Origin: Nitrospirota bacterium
GTDB taxonomy: Bacteria > Nitrospirota > 9FT-COMBO-42-15 > HDB-SIOI813
Assembly: GCA_020851375.1 (NCBI GenBank)
Contig: JADZCV010000047.1
Location: 28,442 to 92,441 of the forward strand
DNA: 64,000 nt
Reading direction: 5' to 3'
Positions within the stretch are counted from its first letter, which is position 1. Every line of letters begins with the position of its first letter. The notes under the pieces are model-generated. The model did no database searches, was not told the DNA's origin, and saw nothing but the letters and a program-made list of their open reading frames with translations. Both the position numbers and the translations under genes were made by a program. Positions 54,550 through 63,860 of the stretch are shown here, in pieces.

Positions 54550-54710
54550 TTGTATTATTATTAACAATAATGTTGCTGCAGTTTAATTATTTATAGAGTC
54601 TGCATATCTTCAAAGTCTTTAATACCCTATAATATCATATAGTTAAGTAATTATGGGTGTCTGGCAAGGAATTTGAAATATAATCGTATCAAAGGAGGCA
54701 CAAGTATCCA

Positions 54711-57107
54711 ATGAGTAAGACAAGGCAATTAGTAGTCATAGGAAATGGTATGAGCGGGATTGCGACTGTTGAGAGTCTTCTGAAAAAGACAAAGGATTTG
54801 GATGTTACAGTATTCGGGACAGAGCAATACTTCAATTACAACAGGATACTTCTGTCATCAGTACTTGCAGGAGAGTCAATGCCTGATGACATAATACTTA
54901 ATCCTCAGGAGTGGTATGTTAAAAATAATATCAAACTTCATACAGGTACTACCATCATTAGAATTGACAGGGACAACAAGACCGTTGTAACAGACAGCGG
55001 CGAGTATTTCCCCTACGATACGCTTCTCATAGCAACCGGCAGTCATCCTTTCCTGCCCCCTGTTAAGGGGTTAAGGACAAGCAAGGGAGTTTTGTTGCCC
55101 GGTATATTTACCTTTAGAAATCTGGATGATACACAGGCTATGATGGAATGGGGACGCCAGAGCCGTAAAGCTATTGTTATAGGGGGAGGGCTTCTGGGAT
55201 TAGAGGCAGCCACGGGCCTGGTTAATAATGGACTGGATGTGACAGTGGTTCACCTTATGGACAGACTCATGGAAATGCAGCTGGACTCAGAATCTGCAGG
55301 GATTCTGAAGAAGGAGATAACACGGCTCGGGATAAATGTCCTGCTTAACCATAGCGCTGATGAAATAATAACAGACGGGAATGAAATAAAAGGAGTCCGG
55401 TTTTCAAATGGGAGTGCCCATGAATCTGATATGGTCGTAATAGCTGCAGGAATAAGGCCGAACACTAAACTCGCGGCAGAATCCGGAATTTCCGTTAATC
55501 GCGGAATTGTAGTTGATGATTATATGCAGACAAGCGCACCTGGAATATATGCTGTCGGAGAATGTGTTGAGCACAGGGGAAATATATACGGGATAGTGGC
55601 TCCAATTTTTGAGCAGGCTAAGGTTGCAGCCGGTTCCATAATCGGGGATCGCAAAGACATATATAAAGGCTCGGTTATGGCAACAAAGCTTAAAGTTGCT
55701 GACATCCCGCTGGCGGCAATAGGCAACATAAAGCAGAGCGCAGGATGCGAGGAGGTCGTCTTCAGTGATGCAGGGGCATCTGTATACAGGAAGCTCGTTA
55801 TTCAGGGGGGGATTGTTTCAGGCGCCATACTCATGGGGGATATGGAAGGATACGACCGATATCTTAAGCTGATACAGGACCAGGAAGATATATCCCTTCA
55901 AAGAAGGACCATCCTGTTTGATCATCCCGAAAAATTCAAGTCAGTTGCCTCAATGCCTGACAATACGACAATATGCGGTTGTATGGGGGTGAGCAAGGGT
56001 GAAATAATACAGGCCATAGAGGAACATGGATTGACAAGCATCCAGGGGATTTCTGAGAAAACAAGGGCATGTACATCATGTAAGGGATGCGCCCCGCTTA
56101 TTGAGCAAATCCTGCAAAATGTCCTGGGTGGAGAATATGTCAGGAATGAAGGCTCGAAGATATTCTGTGACTGTATCCCTCTGACATGGGAAGATATCAA
56201 AAAGAAGGTCGCAGAACTTAACATAAAATCTGTCGGCAGGATTCTTCAGATTATGGGAAACGGGCATGGCTGTGCATCATGCCGTCATGGCCTTCATTAT
56301 ATGTTAACAGTATTGTACCTTGATGATTTTGAGAAGGAACCGGATACGATACCTTTAAATGACATGGTCCATGCCAATGTCCAAAAAAATGAGACATTCT
56401 CAGTTGTGCCACGGATCTACGGTGGTGTAATTACAACTGATGAGCTCCGGCTCATTGCTGATGTGGCTGACAGATATGAGGTACCGATGGTAAAGATTAC
56501 CGGCGGGCAGCGAATAGATCTGCTTGGGATAAAAAGGGAACAGCTTCAGTCAGTCTGGTCTGATCTGAATATGCCGTCCGGGCATGCATATACGAAGGCA
56601 GTACGTACATGCAAGACCTGCGTCGGAGAGCTGTTTTGCAGATATGGGGTGAAGAATTCTGTTGAGCTCGGCATCAAAATGGAGAAATTCTTCCAGGGGA
56701 TCCCATGTCCTGGCAAAGTAAAAATGGGGGTATCAGGGTGTCCGCGGAATTGCGTTGAGGTACGGGTAAAGGATATAGGTGTCGTGGGCATTCAGACAGG
56801 ATGGGAGATTTATGTGGGTGGAAACGGAGGTGTGAAAACCAGGATCGCAGACCTTCTTACCGTAGTTGGGACAGAAGAAGAGGTAATCAACGTTTCTGAG
56901 GTTTTTATGCAATACTACAGGGAGAATGCAAGATGGACAGAGAGGACCGGTGACTTTGTAGAGAGGGTTGGTATAGTGCATCTGCGGGAGGTGCTCCTGG
57001 AAGATAAGGCGTGCCTGGTTGACAATTTAAGAAGCCGGATGAGGCAGGTTATAGCATCATATAAGGATCCATGGACGGAAGCACGGGAGGAAACTGCTTT
57101 ATCCTGA
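54711..57107 (+). CDS. nirB: Nitrite reductase [NAD(P)H] large subunit
   Basis: 798 residues. FAD/NAD(P) oxidoreductase half (QLVVIGNGMSGIATVESLL; second nucleotide loop KAIVIGGGLLGLEAATGL), two BFD-like [2Fe-2S] segments (CGCMGVSKG..CTSCKGC, about 420-470; FCDCIPLTW..CASCRHG), a ferredoxin-like half-domain and the sirohaem/[4Fe-4S] site with C637/C643 (CVGELFC) and C677/C681 (GCPRNC). It reduces nitrite to ammonium in the cytoplasm. No nirD follows. AAGGAGGC lies 10 bp upstream of the start. The 161-bp upstream region holds a good TATAAT at 54679-54684 but no clear -35. Confidence 0.92.
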   Translation: MSKTRQLVVIGNGMSGIATVESLLKKTKDLDVTVFGTEQYFNYNRILLSSVLAGESMPDDIILNPQEWYVKNNIKLHTGTTIIRIDRDNKTVVTDSGEYFPYDTLLIATGSHPFLPPVKGLRTSKGVLLPGIFTFRNLDDTQAMMEWGRQSRKAIVIGGGLLGLEAATGLVNNGLDVTVVHLMDRLMEMQLDSESAGILKKEITRLGINVLLNHSADEIITDGNEIKGVRFSNGSAHESDMVVIAAGIRPNTKLAAESGISVNRGIVVDDYMQTSAPGIYAVGECVEHRGNIYGIVAPIFEQAKVAAGSIIGDRKDIYKGSVMATKLKVADIPLAAIGNIKQSAGCEEVVFSDAGASVYRKLVIQGGIVSGAILMGDMEGYDRYLKLIQDQEDISLQRRTILFDHPEKFKSVASMPDNTTICGCMGVSKGEIIQAIEEHGLTSIQGISEKTRACTSCKGCAPLIEQILQNVLGGEYVRNEGSKIFCDCIPLTWEDIKKKVAELNIKSVGRILQIMGNGHGCASCRHGLHYMLTVLYLDDFEKEPDTIPLNDMVHANVQKNETFSVVPRIYGGVITTDELRLIADVADRYEVPMVKITGGQRIDLLGIKREQLQSVWSDLNMPSGHAYTKAVRTCKTCVGELFCRYGVKNSVELGIKMEKFFQGIPCPGKVKMGVSGCPRNCVEVRVKDIGVVGIQTGWEIYVGGNGGVKTRIADLLTVVGTEEEVINVSEVFMQYYRENARWTERTGDFVERVGIVHLREVLLEDKACLVDNLRSRMRQVIASYKDPWTEAREETALS

Positions 57108-57119
57108 TAAGTCAGGATA

Positions 57120-58526
57120 TTAAATACTATTGGTATAATCCCTTGGGAGCAGGATCTTAAAGGTGCTGCCCTTTCCATCTGTACTCTCGACCCCTATCTT
57201 TCCTCCGTGGGATTCCACGATTGCCCTGACAATGGAAAGACCAAGACCGCTTCCGACTGTCTGTCCGCGGCTTGAATCAACCCTGTAGAAGCGGTCAAAT
57301 ATCTTATTGATCTCTCCTTCAGGTATGCCTATACCCGTATCAGCCACATTAATAAAAACAAATCCATTTGAGTCCCCGAAATTTATGAAGATGGTTCCAT
57401 CAGGTTTGTTATACTTGATGGCATTCTCAACAATATTGGTGCATGCCTCTGTCAGGCTTTCCCTGTCACCGGTCAGGAAGACGTCACTGCCGGTGCTGTT
57501 AATTCTTACATTTCTGCTGGCAGCAGCCGGCTCTACAAGCCTTACAACATCATCAATAATTTCCTTGATATTAATTGTTGACGGTCTGAGATTAACTGTC
57601 CTGTTATCCAGCCGGGAAATAGTAAGTATGCGGTCAATAATTTTGCACATCCTGTTAACGGCATCGCTTATTTTACGAAGAACATCTTTGTAGTCCTCAG
57701 CAGATCTTTCCCTGCCGAGAGTTACATCGCAGTAGCTCTTTATGATGGAGGTTGGCGTCCTGAGCTCATGAGATGCGTCAGAAAGGAATTGTCTCTGTCT
57801 GCCAAAGGAGTGCTCGAGGCGATTGAGCATCTTGTTAAAACTGCCGGCAAGCCCTCTTAACTCAAATACAGATTGTTGTGCATCAATCCTCTTATCGAGT
57901 TCCGTTTCAGATATCATGTCAATGCTGTCAGCAAATAATCTTATTGATCTCAACGCCCACCCTGTTATTAAATAAGTTCCTGCTCCGCACAGGAAAAAGA
58001 TGATCGGATAGGTTATGATTACGATCTTTCTGAATGAACCCAGCATGTGATATGTATTTTGCAGGGTATCTGCAATCTGTATTGTCAACAGCCCCAGCGA
58101 GAATTGATAGGAAGAACTGACTACGCGCAACGGGACATTATTTGGGCCTGTTATCATGTCAAATTGTGGTTCAGATAAATTGTAGATGATCGGCAGGGAT
58201 TCATTGCCGAGACTCAGCGATGGTGAACGGGCAATAATGATTCCATTGGCATCAATTACCTGGTAATAATGCCCTGATAATTTTTCTCCAAAATCCCCTC
58301 TTGCGGAACTGGATAATTCAATAAGTTCTACCTGCAATTGACCATGGCTGTCTTCAAGCCCAAGAAGGCTGGCAATGGTGTCCATAGAGGATTTTAAGTG
58401 GCTATCGGTTTCGGAGATAACAATGTTTTCCAACCTGTAATACAGGAAGATCTCAAGGGCGGTAAATACTACCGAAAAGACAATCAGGAACCAGATTACT
58501 AATTTTAGCCTTATTGAGTTAAACAT
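57120..58526 (-). CDS. Sensor histidine kinase (EnvZ/CusS-like)
   Basis: 468 residues: TM1 (about 9-30), periplasmic sensor, TM2 (about 165-188), HAMP, HisKA with [20 protein letters not shown] (phospho-acceptor His) and HATPase ([51 protein letters not shown]). It is encoded 7 bp downstream of the response regulator. The layout resembles metal-responsive CusS-type kinases, but the signal cannot be assigned. It converges on nirB with 12 bp between stops. Confidence 0.93.
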   Translation of the reverse strand: MFNSIRLKLVIWFLIVFSVVFTALEIFLYYRLENIVISETDSHLKSSMDTIASLLGLEDSHGQLQVELIELSSSARGDFGEKLSGHYYQVIDANGIIIARSPSLSLGNESLPIIYNLSEPQFDMITGPNNVPLRVVSSSYQFSLGLLTIQIADTLQNTYHMLGSFRKIVIITYPIIFFLCGAGTYLITGWALRSIRLFADSIDMISETELDKRIDAQQSVFELRGLAGSFNKMLNRLEHSFGRQRQFLSDASHELRTPTSIIKSYCDVTLGRERSAEDYKDVLRKISDAVNRMCKIIDRILTISRLDNRTVNLRPSTINIKEIIDDVVRLVEPAAASRNVRINSTGSDVFLTGDRESLTEACTNIVENAIKYNKPDGTIFINFGDSNGFVFINVADTGIGIPEGEINKIFDRFYRVDSSRGQTVGSGLGLSIVRAIVESHGGKIGVESTDGKGSTFKILLPRDYTNSI

Positions 58527-58533
58527 AGCTGCA

Positions 58534-59211
58534 TCATGCCCGGCTCGATTTAAGCATATACCCTGCCCCGCGGACTGTGTGAATTAATTTTTGCTCCTGG
58601 TCTTTATCAATTTTATTGCGAAGGTAATTTATATAAACGTCTACTACATTGGAATCCATGTCAGTATCTTCATTGTATATGTGTTCAACGATATCAGTCC
58701 GGCTTACTACGGTGTCTGTGTGATATGCAAGATATTCGAGCAAGGCGTATTCTCTGGCTGAAAGCGTAATCGGCGAGCCTCCTCTTGAGACCTGATGGCT
58801 TGAGGTATTGATCTCAAGATCGGCTACCCTGATTACAGATTCTTTGACAGAAGACTGGCGTCTGATGAGTGTACGTATCCTCGCCAGGAGTTCATCAAAT
58901 ATAAAGGGCTTGGTCAGGTAGTCATCAGCCCCTGTGTCAAGTCCCTTGATCTTGTCGAGTATGGCATCTCTTGCAGTCAGAAGGATTACCGGTGTGACAA
59001 TTCCCTTTTTTCTGATATTGGTGAGCAGAGTCAGGCCGTCAATCTTCGGAAGCATGATGTCGAGGACTATGACATCAGCAGGGTAATTCTCGGCCATATA
59101 CTGCCCTTCTTCTCCGTCATTAGCCTCATCAACGATATAGCCTGCTTCCTCAAGCCCCTTCTTGATGATAAATGCCAGGTCCTTCTCATCTTCAATTATT
59201 AAGATTCTCAA
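58534..59211 (-). CDS. OmpR-family response regulator
   Basis: 225 residues. Receiver domain RILIIEDEKDLAFIIKKGLEE with phosphorylation Asp in VIVLDIMLPKIDG and KPF switch lysine; C-terminal winged helix (ITLSAREYALLEYLAYHTDTVV, VVDVYINYLRNKID). It forms a two-component system with the kinase gene that follows. Only 43 bp separate it from the upstream 31-residue peptide gene. Confidence 0.95.
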   Translation of the reverse strand: MRILIIEDEKDLAFIIKKGLEEAGYIVDEANDGEEGQYMAENYPADVIVLDIMLPKIDGLTLLTNIRKKGIVTPVILLTARDAILDKIKGLDTGADDYLTKPFIFDELLARIRTLIRRQSSVKESVIRVADLEINTSSHQVSRGGSPITLSAREYALLEYLAYHTDTVVSRTDIVEHIYNEDTDMDSNVVDVYINYLRNKIDKDQEQKLIHTVRGAGYMLKSSRA

Positions 59212-59254
59212 CCCGTATCACCCCTTTTGCATCCGGCATTTTGCATATAAAAGC

Positions 59255-59350
59255 TCAATACATAATATATAATATTACTACAGCAAACGTCCCGGTTACA
59301 AGTGTTGCGGCTAATTCAAACAATCCTGCCTGTATATGTGCCTTTCTCAT
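59255..59350 (-). CDS. 31-residue single-span membrane peptide
   Basis: A short frame preceded by AGGAGGT at ideal distance (7 bp) from ATG 59350. The peptide is MRKAHIQAGLFELAATLV followed by a hydrophobic span ending in Tyr: about 20 uncharged residues after a basic N-terminus, so one inner-membrane helix. It sits between btuB (73 bp upstream) and the response regulator. A strong RBS and membrane-like sequence argue for a real microprotein, perhaps a modulator of the adjacent sensor kinase; this is inference. Confidence 0.55.
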   Translation of the reverse strand: MRKAHIQAGLFELAATLVTGTFAVVILYIMY

Positions 59351-59423
59351 GACGTCCACCTCCTCTTAATGTTACCCCTATTATAGGAAGCGGAAGATTA
59401 AAATATAATTAAAACAGCTCAAT

Positions 59424-61259
59424 TTATAAGGTAAATCGTACCCCCCAGTAGGTTGAAAAGCCTGCCGACCCATATCCCAGCGCCTCTTCATACCCCCTGT
59501 CAAACAAATTCTCGATCCTGCCGTATAACTCAGTATCTTTCCTGATCTTATAACTTGCAAATACGTTGGTTTTTGAGTATGCCTTGAGTGTCTCGGGTAT
59601 ACCATCAAAATCCGAGTCGAAATCAAGCCTCTTGCCTGTATAAATATACGATACATCAATTACGCTGCGCCTGGACGGTTTAATTGAAAGTGTGGCGCCA
59701 TACTTGTTCAAAGGCCTCCTCAGGAGATAAGAATTTGTTTTTGTGTCTTCTGTTTCATTGTAAGTATAGTTTCCATTAAGACGTATAGACGGTGACATAA
59801 TCCAGTCAAAATTAGCCTCAACACCCCTTGATGTTGCCTCTCCAATATTCCGGAGTGTTCCACTCCATTGAATTAAATCCTTAAAGTTATTATCAAAGTA
59901 TGTCAATGATATCAATAAATTACTGAGGATTGTTTCTTCAAACCCGATTTCCCAGCCACTGTTTTTTTCAGGTTTGAGGTCAGGGTTACCGAATCCAGGC
60001 CAAAAAAGGTCATTAAGGGAAGGTCCCTTAAAACCTGTACCATAGTGGGCATACCACTTAAGTTCGCTAGTCTGGTTTACTGATGCCCCTATGCGGTATG
60101 TCACAGCACTCTCGTACAGACTGCTCTCATCCCATCTTATTGCGGCAAGAAGGAGCGCGGACGGATTAAGCCTTCTGCTGTCCTGTAAATACAGGGCATT
60201 GTTGGAAAGGGATTTTCTGTATGAGCCGCCTGATGAGGCTACTTCTCCGCCCTTATCCTGCCGCTCGTAGCCGAGAGTAAGCCGTTTACCATCAGTGCTT
60301 CTAATGTTTATATGCCAGTCAAGGGTTGCTGCATTTGTATTTAGATTGCTGCGGTTGTCAGGCGTGTCCTCGTCAAGCCCTTCAATCCGGTCGCCAGAAC
60401 CTGATATGGAGATGTTATTGTCCCAGGTATCTGCATGAGAAGAGACCATATTAATCCCGAGGAGGCTCCATCTCCTGTTTGTCCTGTTATTGAGGTCATC
60501 ACTTGCGGCATAAGTTGTATAGTCGAAACCATCTATTTCAGTCCTTGCTTCAGTTAACTGAGCAATAATGCCTATTGACCTGCCGGCGCGATGAATCCCG
60601 ATTTTGGAAGAAATAGTCGTATTTTCATAGCTGTCATTTTCTGAGCCGGATGCTATTGTAGAGAAGCCCTCTGTGTCAAGACGTGATGCATTCAGGCTAA
60701 TATCGTAGAAGTCCTTTTTTATACCGGTGGAAATACTTTCCTTTGTCGTTCCAAAACTGCCAGATTCAAAGGCAACAGTTCCGGCGGTAGAAGTCCCCTT
60801 CTTCGTAAATATCTGAATGACGCCCCCCATTGCCTCGGAGCCATACAATGTGCTCATGGGACTGCGTATAATCTCGATCCGTTCAATGTTGTCTATAGAC
60901 AGGTCTGCAAAATCGAACAGCCCTGTTGTCGGACTGTTAGCCCTGATACCGTCTATCAACACAAGGGTTTGCGAAGAGTTGGCGCCTCTGATATATACAG
61001 ACGATTGTTTACCGGTGCCGCCTGGTTGTACAACATCAAGCCCTGGGATCTCCCGCAACAAATCAGATACATTCGATATCCCCTTTTCAGAAATGTCTTG
61101 TGAAGTTATCAGTGTAACAGCAGCCGGTATTTCTGACCTGAGCATGCCTGTGCTTGTTCCAGTGACAATTATTTCATCTATGCGGACGCTTTCAGCAAAA
61201 AGCGTTCCGGGTACTATCATGCAGCTTAATAATGTGAAGATACGAAATACTGTTCTCAT
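59424..61259 (-). CDS. btuB: TonB-dependent receptor, BtuB-like (cobalamin-type)
   Basis: 611 residues: signal peptide (ending ..GTLFA), TonB-box-like DEIIVTGT, plug domain (IPAAVTLITSQDISEKGISN, VSDLLREIPGLDVVQPGG, SVYIRGANSSQTLVLIDG, RIEIIRSPMSTLYGSEAMGG) and a 22-stranded barrel ending in YWGVRFTL. The size and plug wording match BtuB. Linked TonB and a BtuCD-like transporter support uptake of cobalamin or a similar chelate; siderophore uptake is an alternative. Confidence 0.88.
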   Translation of the reverse strand: MRTVFRIFTLLSCMIVPGTLFAESVRIDEIIVTGTSTGMLRSEIPAAVTLITSQDISEKGISNVSDLLREIPGLDVVQPGGTGKQSSVYIRGANSSQTLVLIDGIRANSPTTGLFDFADLSIDNIERIEIIRSPMSTLYGSEAMGGVIQIFTKKGTSTAGTVAFESGSFGTTKESISTGIKKDFYDISLNASRLDTEGFSTIASGSENDSYENTTISSKIGIHRAGRSIGIIAQLTEARTEIDGFDYTTYAASDDLNNRTNRRWSLLGINMVSSHADTWDNNISISGSGDRIEGLDEDTPDNRSNLNTNAATLDWHINIRSTDGKRLTLGYERQDKGGEVASSGGSYRKSLSNNALYLQDSRRLNPSALLLAAIRWDESSLYESAVTYRIGASVNQTSELKWYAHYGTGFKGPSLNDLFWPGFGNPDLKPEKNSGWEIGFEETILSNLLISLTYFDNNFKDLIQWSGTLRNIGEATSRGVEANFDWIMSPSIRLNGNYTYNETEDTKTNSYLLRRPLNKYGATLSIKPSRRSVIDVSYIYTGKRLDFDSDFDGIPETLKAYSKTNVFASYKIRKDTELYGRIENLFDRGYEEALGYGSAGFSTYWGVRFTL

Positions 61260-61309
61260 CTGATCCTGTCTCCTTTTCCAATAGTGTTTATTGTTATTTG
61301 TTTGCTCTC

Positions 61310-62008
61310 TTATTCAAGCCGGTATGTTATAGGCACTACAACATCAAGCTCCCTTAAATCCTTATGAAGGCCGGTTAACTTTCTTATCATCCCGACTGTT
61401 TTTACTGCAGCCTCATCAAGAATCCTTGATCCGGAGGATTTAACAACAGCTATTCCTGACGTTATTCCATCCTGTCCAATATAAAAATTGATGAATACCG
61501 TGCCTTCCATGCCTCTTAACCTTGCTATGTCAGGATAGAATTTTAATTTTTCTATCTCTTTTCTGAGATATTCAGCGAGGGCCAGCTTATCATATACTGT
61601 ATTGATATTGTCGCCTTTGGATTTATTTACTGCATCACAATTGTCAGGACTGTGGCAGCCCTTATTATTAGCCGGGACGTTATCATCTGATGGTTCAGGG
61701 GTAATTTTTAAATCTGAAACTTCATTCTGGGAGGAACTCTCCTCAGGAGTGTCATCCTGAACATTTTGGACGATCTGATCGGCAGCAACTCCAGGTTCTG
61801 AGGCGGGTTCAGGGTGCTGTTTTGCAGCTTGAGAACTTATATTTGACTGTTTCCGCCCTTCTGCAACATAACCCCAGACAATTGAATCATCAGGACTGGC
61901 AACGTCATTCCCAATCATATTATTTGGGATGTATACAATGGCAGCAGCAATTGCCAAATGAGCTGAAAGTGAAATAAAGAGCATTAGTAATATCTTTCTG
62001 TTTATCAC
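61310..62008 (-). CDS. tonB: Energy-transducing TonB-family protein
   Basis: 232 residues: one N-terminal membrane segment (about 5-26, ILLMLFISLSAHLAIAAAIV), an acidic Pro/Ser-poor linker (about 40-130) containing CHSPDNCD, and a C-terminal TonB domain (KFYPDIARLRGMEGTVFINF, SSGSRILDEAAVKTV, VVVPITYRLE). It transmits the proton-motive force from ExbBD to the BtuB-like receptor that follows. No exbB or exbD lies here. It overlaps the ATPase gene by 4 bp. Confidence 0.88.
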   Translation of the reverse strand: MINRKILLMLFISLSAHLAIAAAIVYIPNNMIGNDVASPDDSIVWGYVAEGRKQSNISSQAAKQHPEPASEPGVAADQIVQNVQDDTPEESSSQNEVSDLKITPEPSDDNVPANNKGCHSPDNCDAVNKSKGDNINTVYDKLALAEYLRKEIEKLKFYPDIARLRGMEGTVFINFYIGQDGITSGIAVVKSSGSRILDEAAVKTVGMIRKLTGLHKDLRELDVVVPITYRLE

Positions 62009-62838
62009 TGTCCATTACTCCATTTGTCAATCCCGGCATGCTGACATTGTGACCGGACTGGCGGGGTCAGACTAACTCTCGGAGAGCCTGATACTGGATT
62101 TTTGTCTACTATTACGCTACAGCCATATACATCAAGGATATTATCCTCAGTTATGACCTCATGAGGTATTCCAATGGCTGTAACCATTCCCCGGTTCATG
62201 AGCATTAGTCTGTCGCAATAGTGACTTCCGAGATTCAGGTCATGCAGCGAGACTATGATTGTCAGGTTTCTTTCCATATTCAGCCTTGACAGGAGGTTGA
62301 ATATGTCTGCCTGATGTCCTATGTCAAGTGATGTTGTTGGTTCATCCATTATCAGTATAGCCGGCTCCTGGGCAAGCCCCCTTGCAATAATAGTCCGTTG
62401 TTTTTCGCCGCCGGATATGTCTGTTATTGCCCGGTCTTTTAATTCATCTATTCCTACCCATGTCATGGCGTCCAGGACTACTTTTTTATCATGGGCATCC
62501 AAAAAAAACCTCCCTTTTGAATGGGGGTATCGTCCCATTGATACTGTTTCCGCAACTGTATAAGGGAATAGAAATGATGATTCCTGAGGTATATAGGAGA
62601 CAATTCCAGAGAGCGCATCCCTTTTGATGGCGTTCAAGTCAGTATCTCTCAGGTAAATTTGCCCTGACTGTGGTGTGAGAATCTTTGATATCAGTTTTAG
62701 GAGTGAAGACTTGCCTGCGCCGTTAGGACCTATTATTCCGAAGAATTCACCCTCATGAATATTGAATGATATCCCCTCTATTGTCCATTGATCTGAATAT
62801 TTGAAATACAGGCCTTCAGCCCTGTATGCCGATCTCAT
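62005..62838 (-). CDS. btuD: ABC transporter ATP-binding protein (BtuD/FhuC type)
   Basis: 277 residues: Walker A GPNGAGKSSLLKL, Q-loop YIPQESS, signature ITDISGGEKQRTIIARGL, Walker B ILIMDEPTTSLD and switch His in VSLHDLN. The C-terminal extension continues past the core with VIVDKNPVSGSPRVSLTP. It energises import with the overlapping BtuC-like permease. A periplasmic binding protein (BtuF) is not seen here and may lie beyond the window. Confidence 0.9.
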   Translation of the reverse strand: MRSAYRAEGLYFKYSDQWTIEGISFNIHEGEFFGIIGPNGAGKSSLLKLISKILTPQSGQIYLRDTDLNAIKRDALSGIVSYIPQESSFLFPYTVAETVSMGRYPHSKGRFFLDAHDKKVVLDAMTWVGIDELKDRAITDISGGEKQRTIIARGLAQEPAILIMDEPTTSLDIGHQADIFNLLSRLNMERNLTIIVSLHDLNLGSHYCDRLMLMNRGMVTAIGIPHEVITEDNILDVYGCSVIVDKNPVSGSPRVSLTPPVRSQCQHAGIDKWSNGQ

Positions 62839-63860
62839 ACAAGCCTCCTTGTCCTGAGCAGGTACAGAAAGAATGGACCTCCTGAGATCGCAGTTATTAT
62901 GCCGACAGGTATCTCGGCAGGCGACAACAATGTCCTCGCAACCGTATCAGCAACGGCAAGGAAGACGCCTCCGGCCAGCATGGAAACAGGCAGTATGAAT
63001 CTGTAGTCATATCCAGCCAGCAGTCTTACTGAATGCGGGATCATTATTCCGATAAAGCTTATGGGTCCGCAAATTGCAACTGAGGCGGCAACGAGCACCG
63101 CCCCTCCGGATAAAATAAGTTTTCTTGTTCTATCAACATCCAGTCCAAGGGCAGATGCTGTTTCATCATCCATCGTAAGGATGTTTAATGCCTTTGCCTG
63201 AGAGAATAATATGGCTGCCCCTATCAGATAAAAGATAAAAGAAGCCAGTAAAGTTGGATAAGATGGCGAGCTTAAGTAACCCAATAACCAGAAAAAAATC
63301 TTATAGAGATTAAATGAGCGGCTGATTGAAACAATCAGCAGGATGGCTGCGAATATTATCGTGTTAACCATCACGCCTGAAAGGAGCATTGTATGGGGCG
63401 GGATCTTTTTTCCAATCGTGCCAAGTTTGTATACGATATAAAGCGTCAGCATTGCCCCGGCAAACGCAAAGACAATTGTTGCCGATATGCCGGCCATGCT
63501 TATGGTTATGCCTGAATAAAGGGCTACGATTACACCAAGCGCTGCTCCGCTTGATATCCCCAGGACATAAGGGTCGGCAAGCGGGTTTTTAAGAATTGCC
63601 TGAAAACCGGCGCCGGCTGACGCAAGTGCGCCTCCTGTAATCATAGCAAGAATGATTCGCGGCAGTCTGACCTGAAAAAGTATTGTCCTGACTGTTTCTG
63701 ACTCAATATTGCCGGTAAGAAAAGACTTTATTCCTCTAAGTGCATCAATTGGTCCTAGTGCATCGGAGCCAAATAATAACAATGAGAGCAATACAAGAAG
63801 GGATATAAGTGATAAGAGGATTAACGAAGATAGCCATTGTCTTAGTGTTAATGTCTGCAT
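62835..63860 (-). CDS. btuC: FecCD-family permease (BtuC-like)
   Basis: 341 residues, about nine or ten membrane segments. RLPRIILAMITGGALASAGAGFQAILKNPLADPYVLGISSGAALG is the hallmark segment; further on are ALGLDVDRTRKLIL and GPISFIGIMIPHSVRLLAGYDYR. These families import cobalamin or ferric siderophores. It is the first gene of btuC-btuD-tonB-btuB, with 4-bp overlaps to btuD. Confidence 0.9.
   Translation of the reverse strand: MQTLTLRQWLSSLILLSLISLLVLLSLLLFGSDALGPIDALRGIKSFLTGNIESETVRTILFQVRLPRIILAMITGGALASAGAGFQAILKNPLADPYVLGISSGAALGVIVALYSGITISMAGISATIVFAFAGAMLTLYIVYKLGTIGKKIPPHTMLLSGVMVNTIIFAAILLIVSISRSFNLYKIFFWLLGYLSSPSYPTLLASFIFYLIGAAILFSQAKALNILTMDDETASALGLDVDRTRKLILSGGAVLVAASVAICGPISFIGIMIPHSVRLLAGYDYRFILPVSMLAGGVFLAVADTVARTLLSPAEIPVGIITAISGGPFFLYLLRTRRLV

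Noticed and set aside
54662..54677. Sigma54-like TGGCAAG-N4-TTGAA upstream of nirB
   Set aside because: The invariant GC of the -12 element reads GA, so this is not a credible sigma54 promoter.
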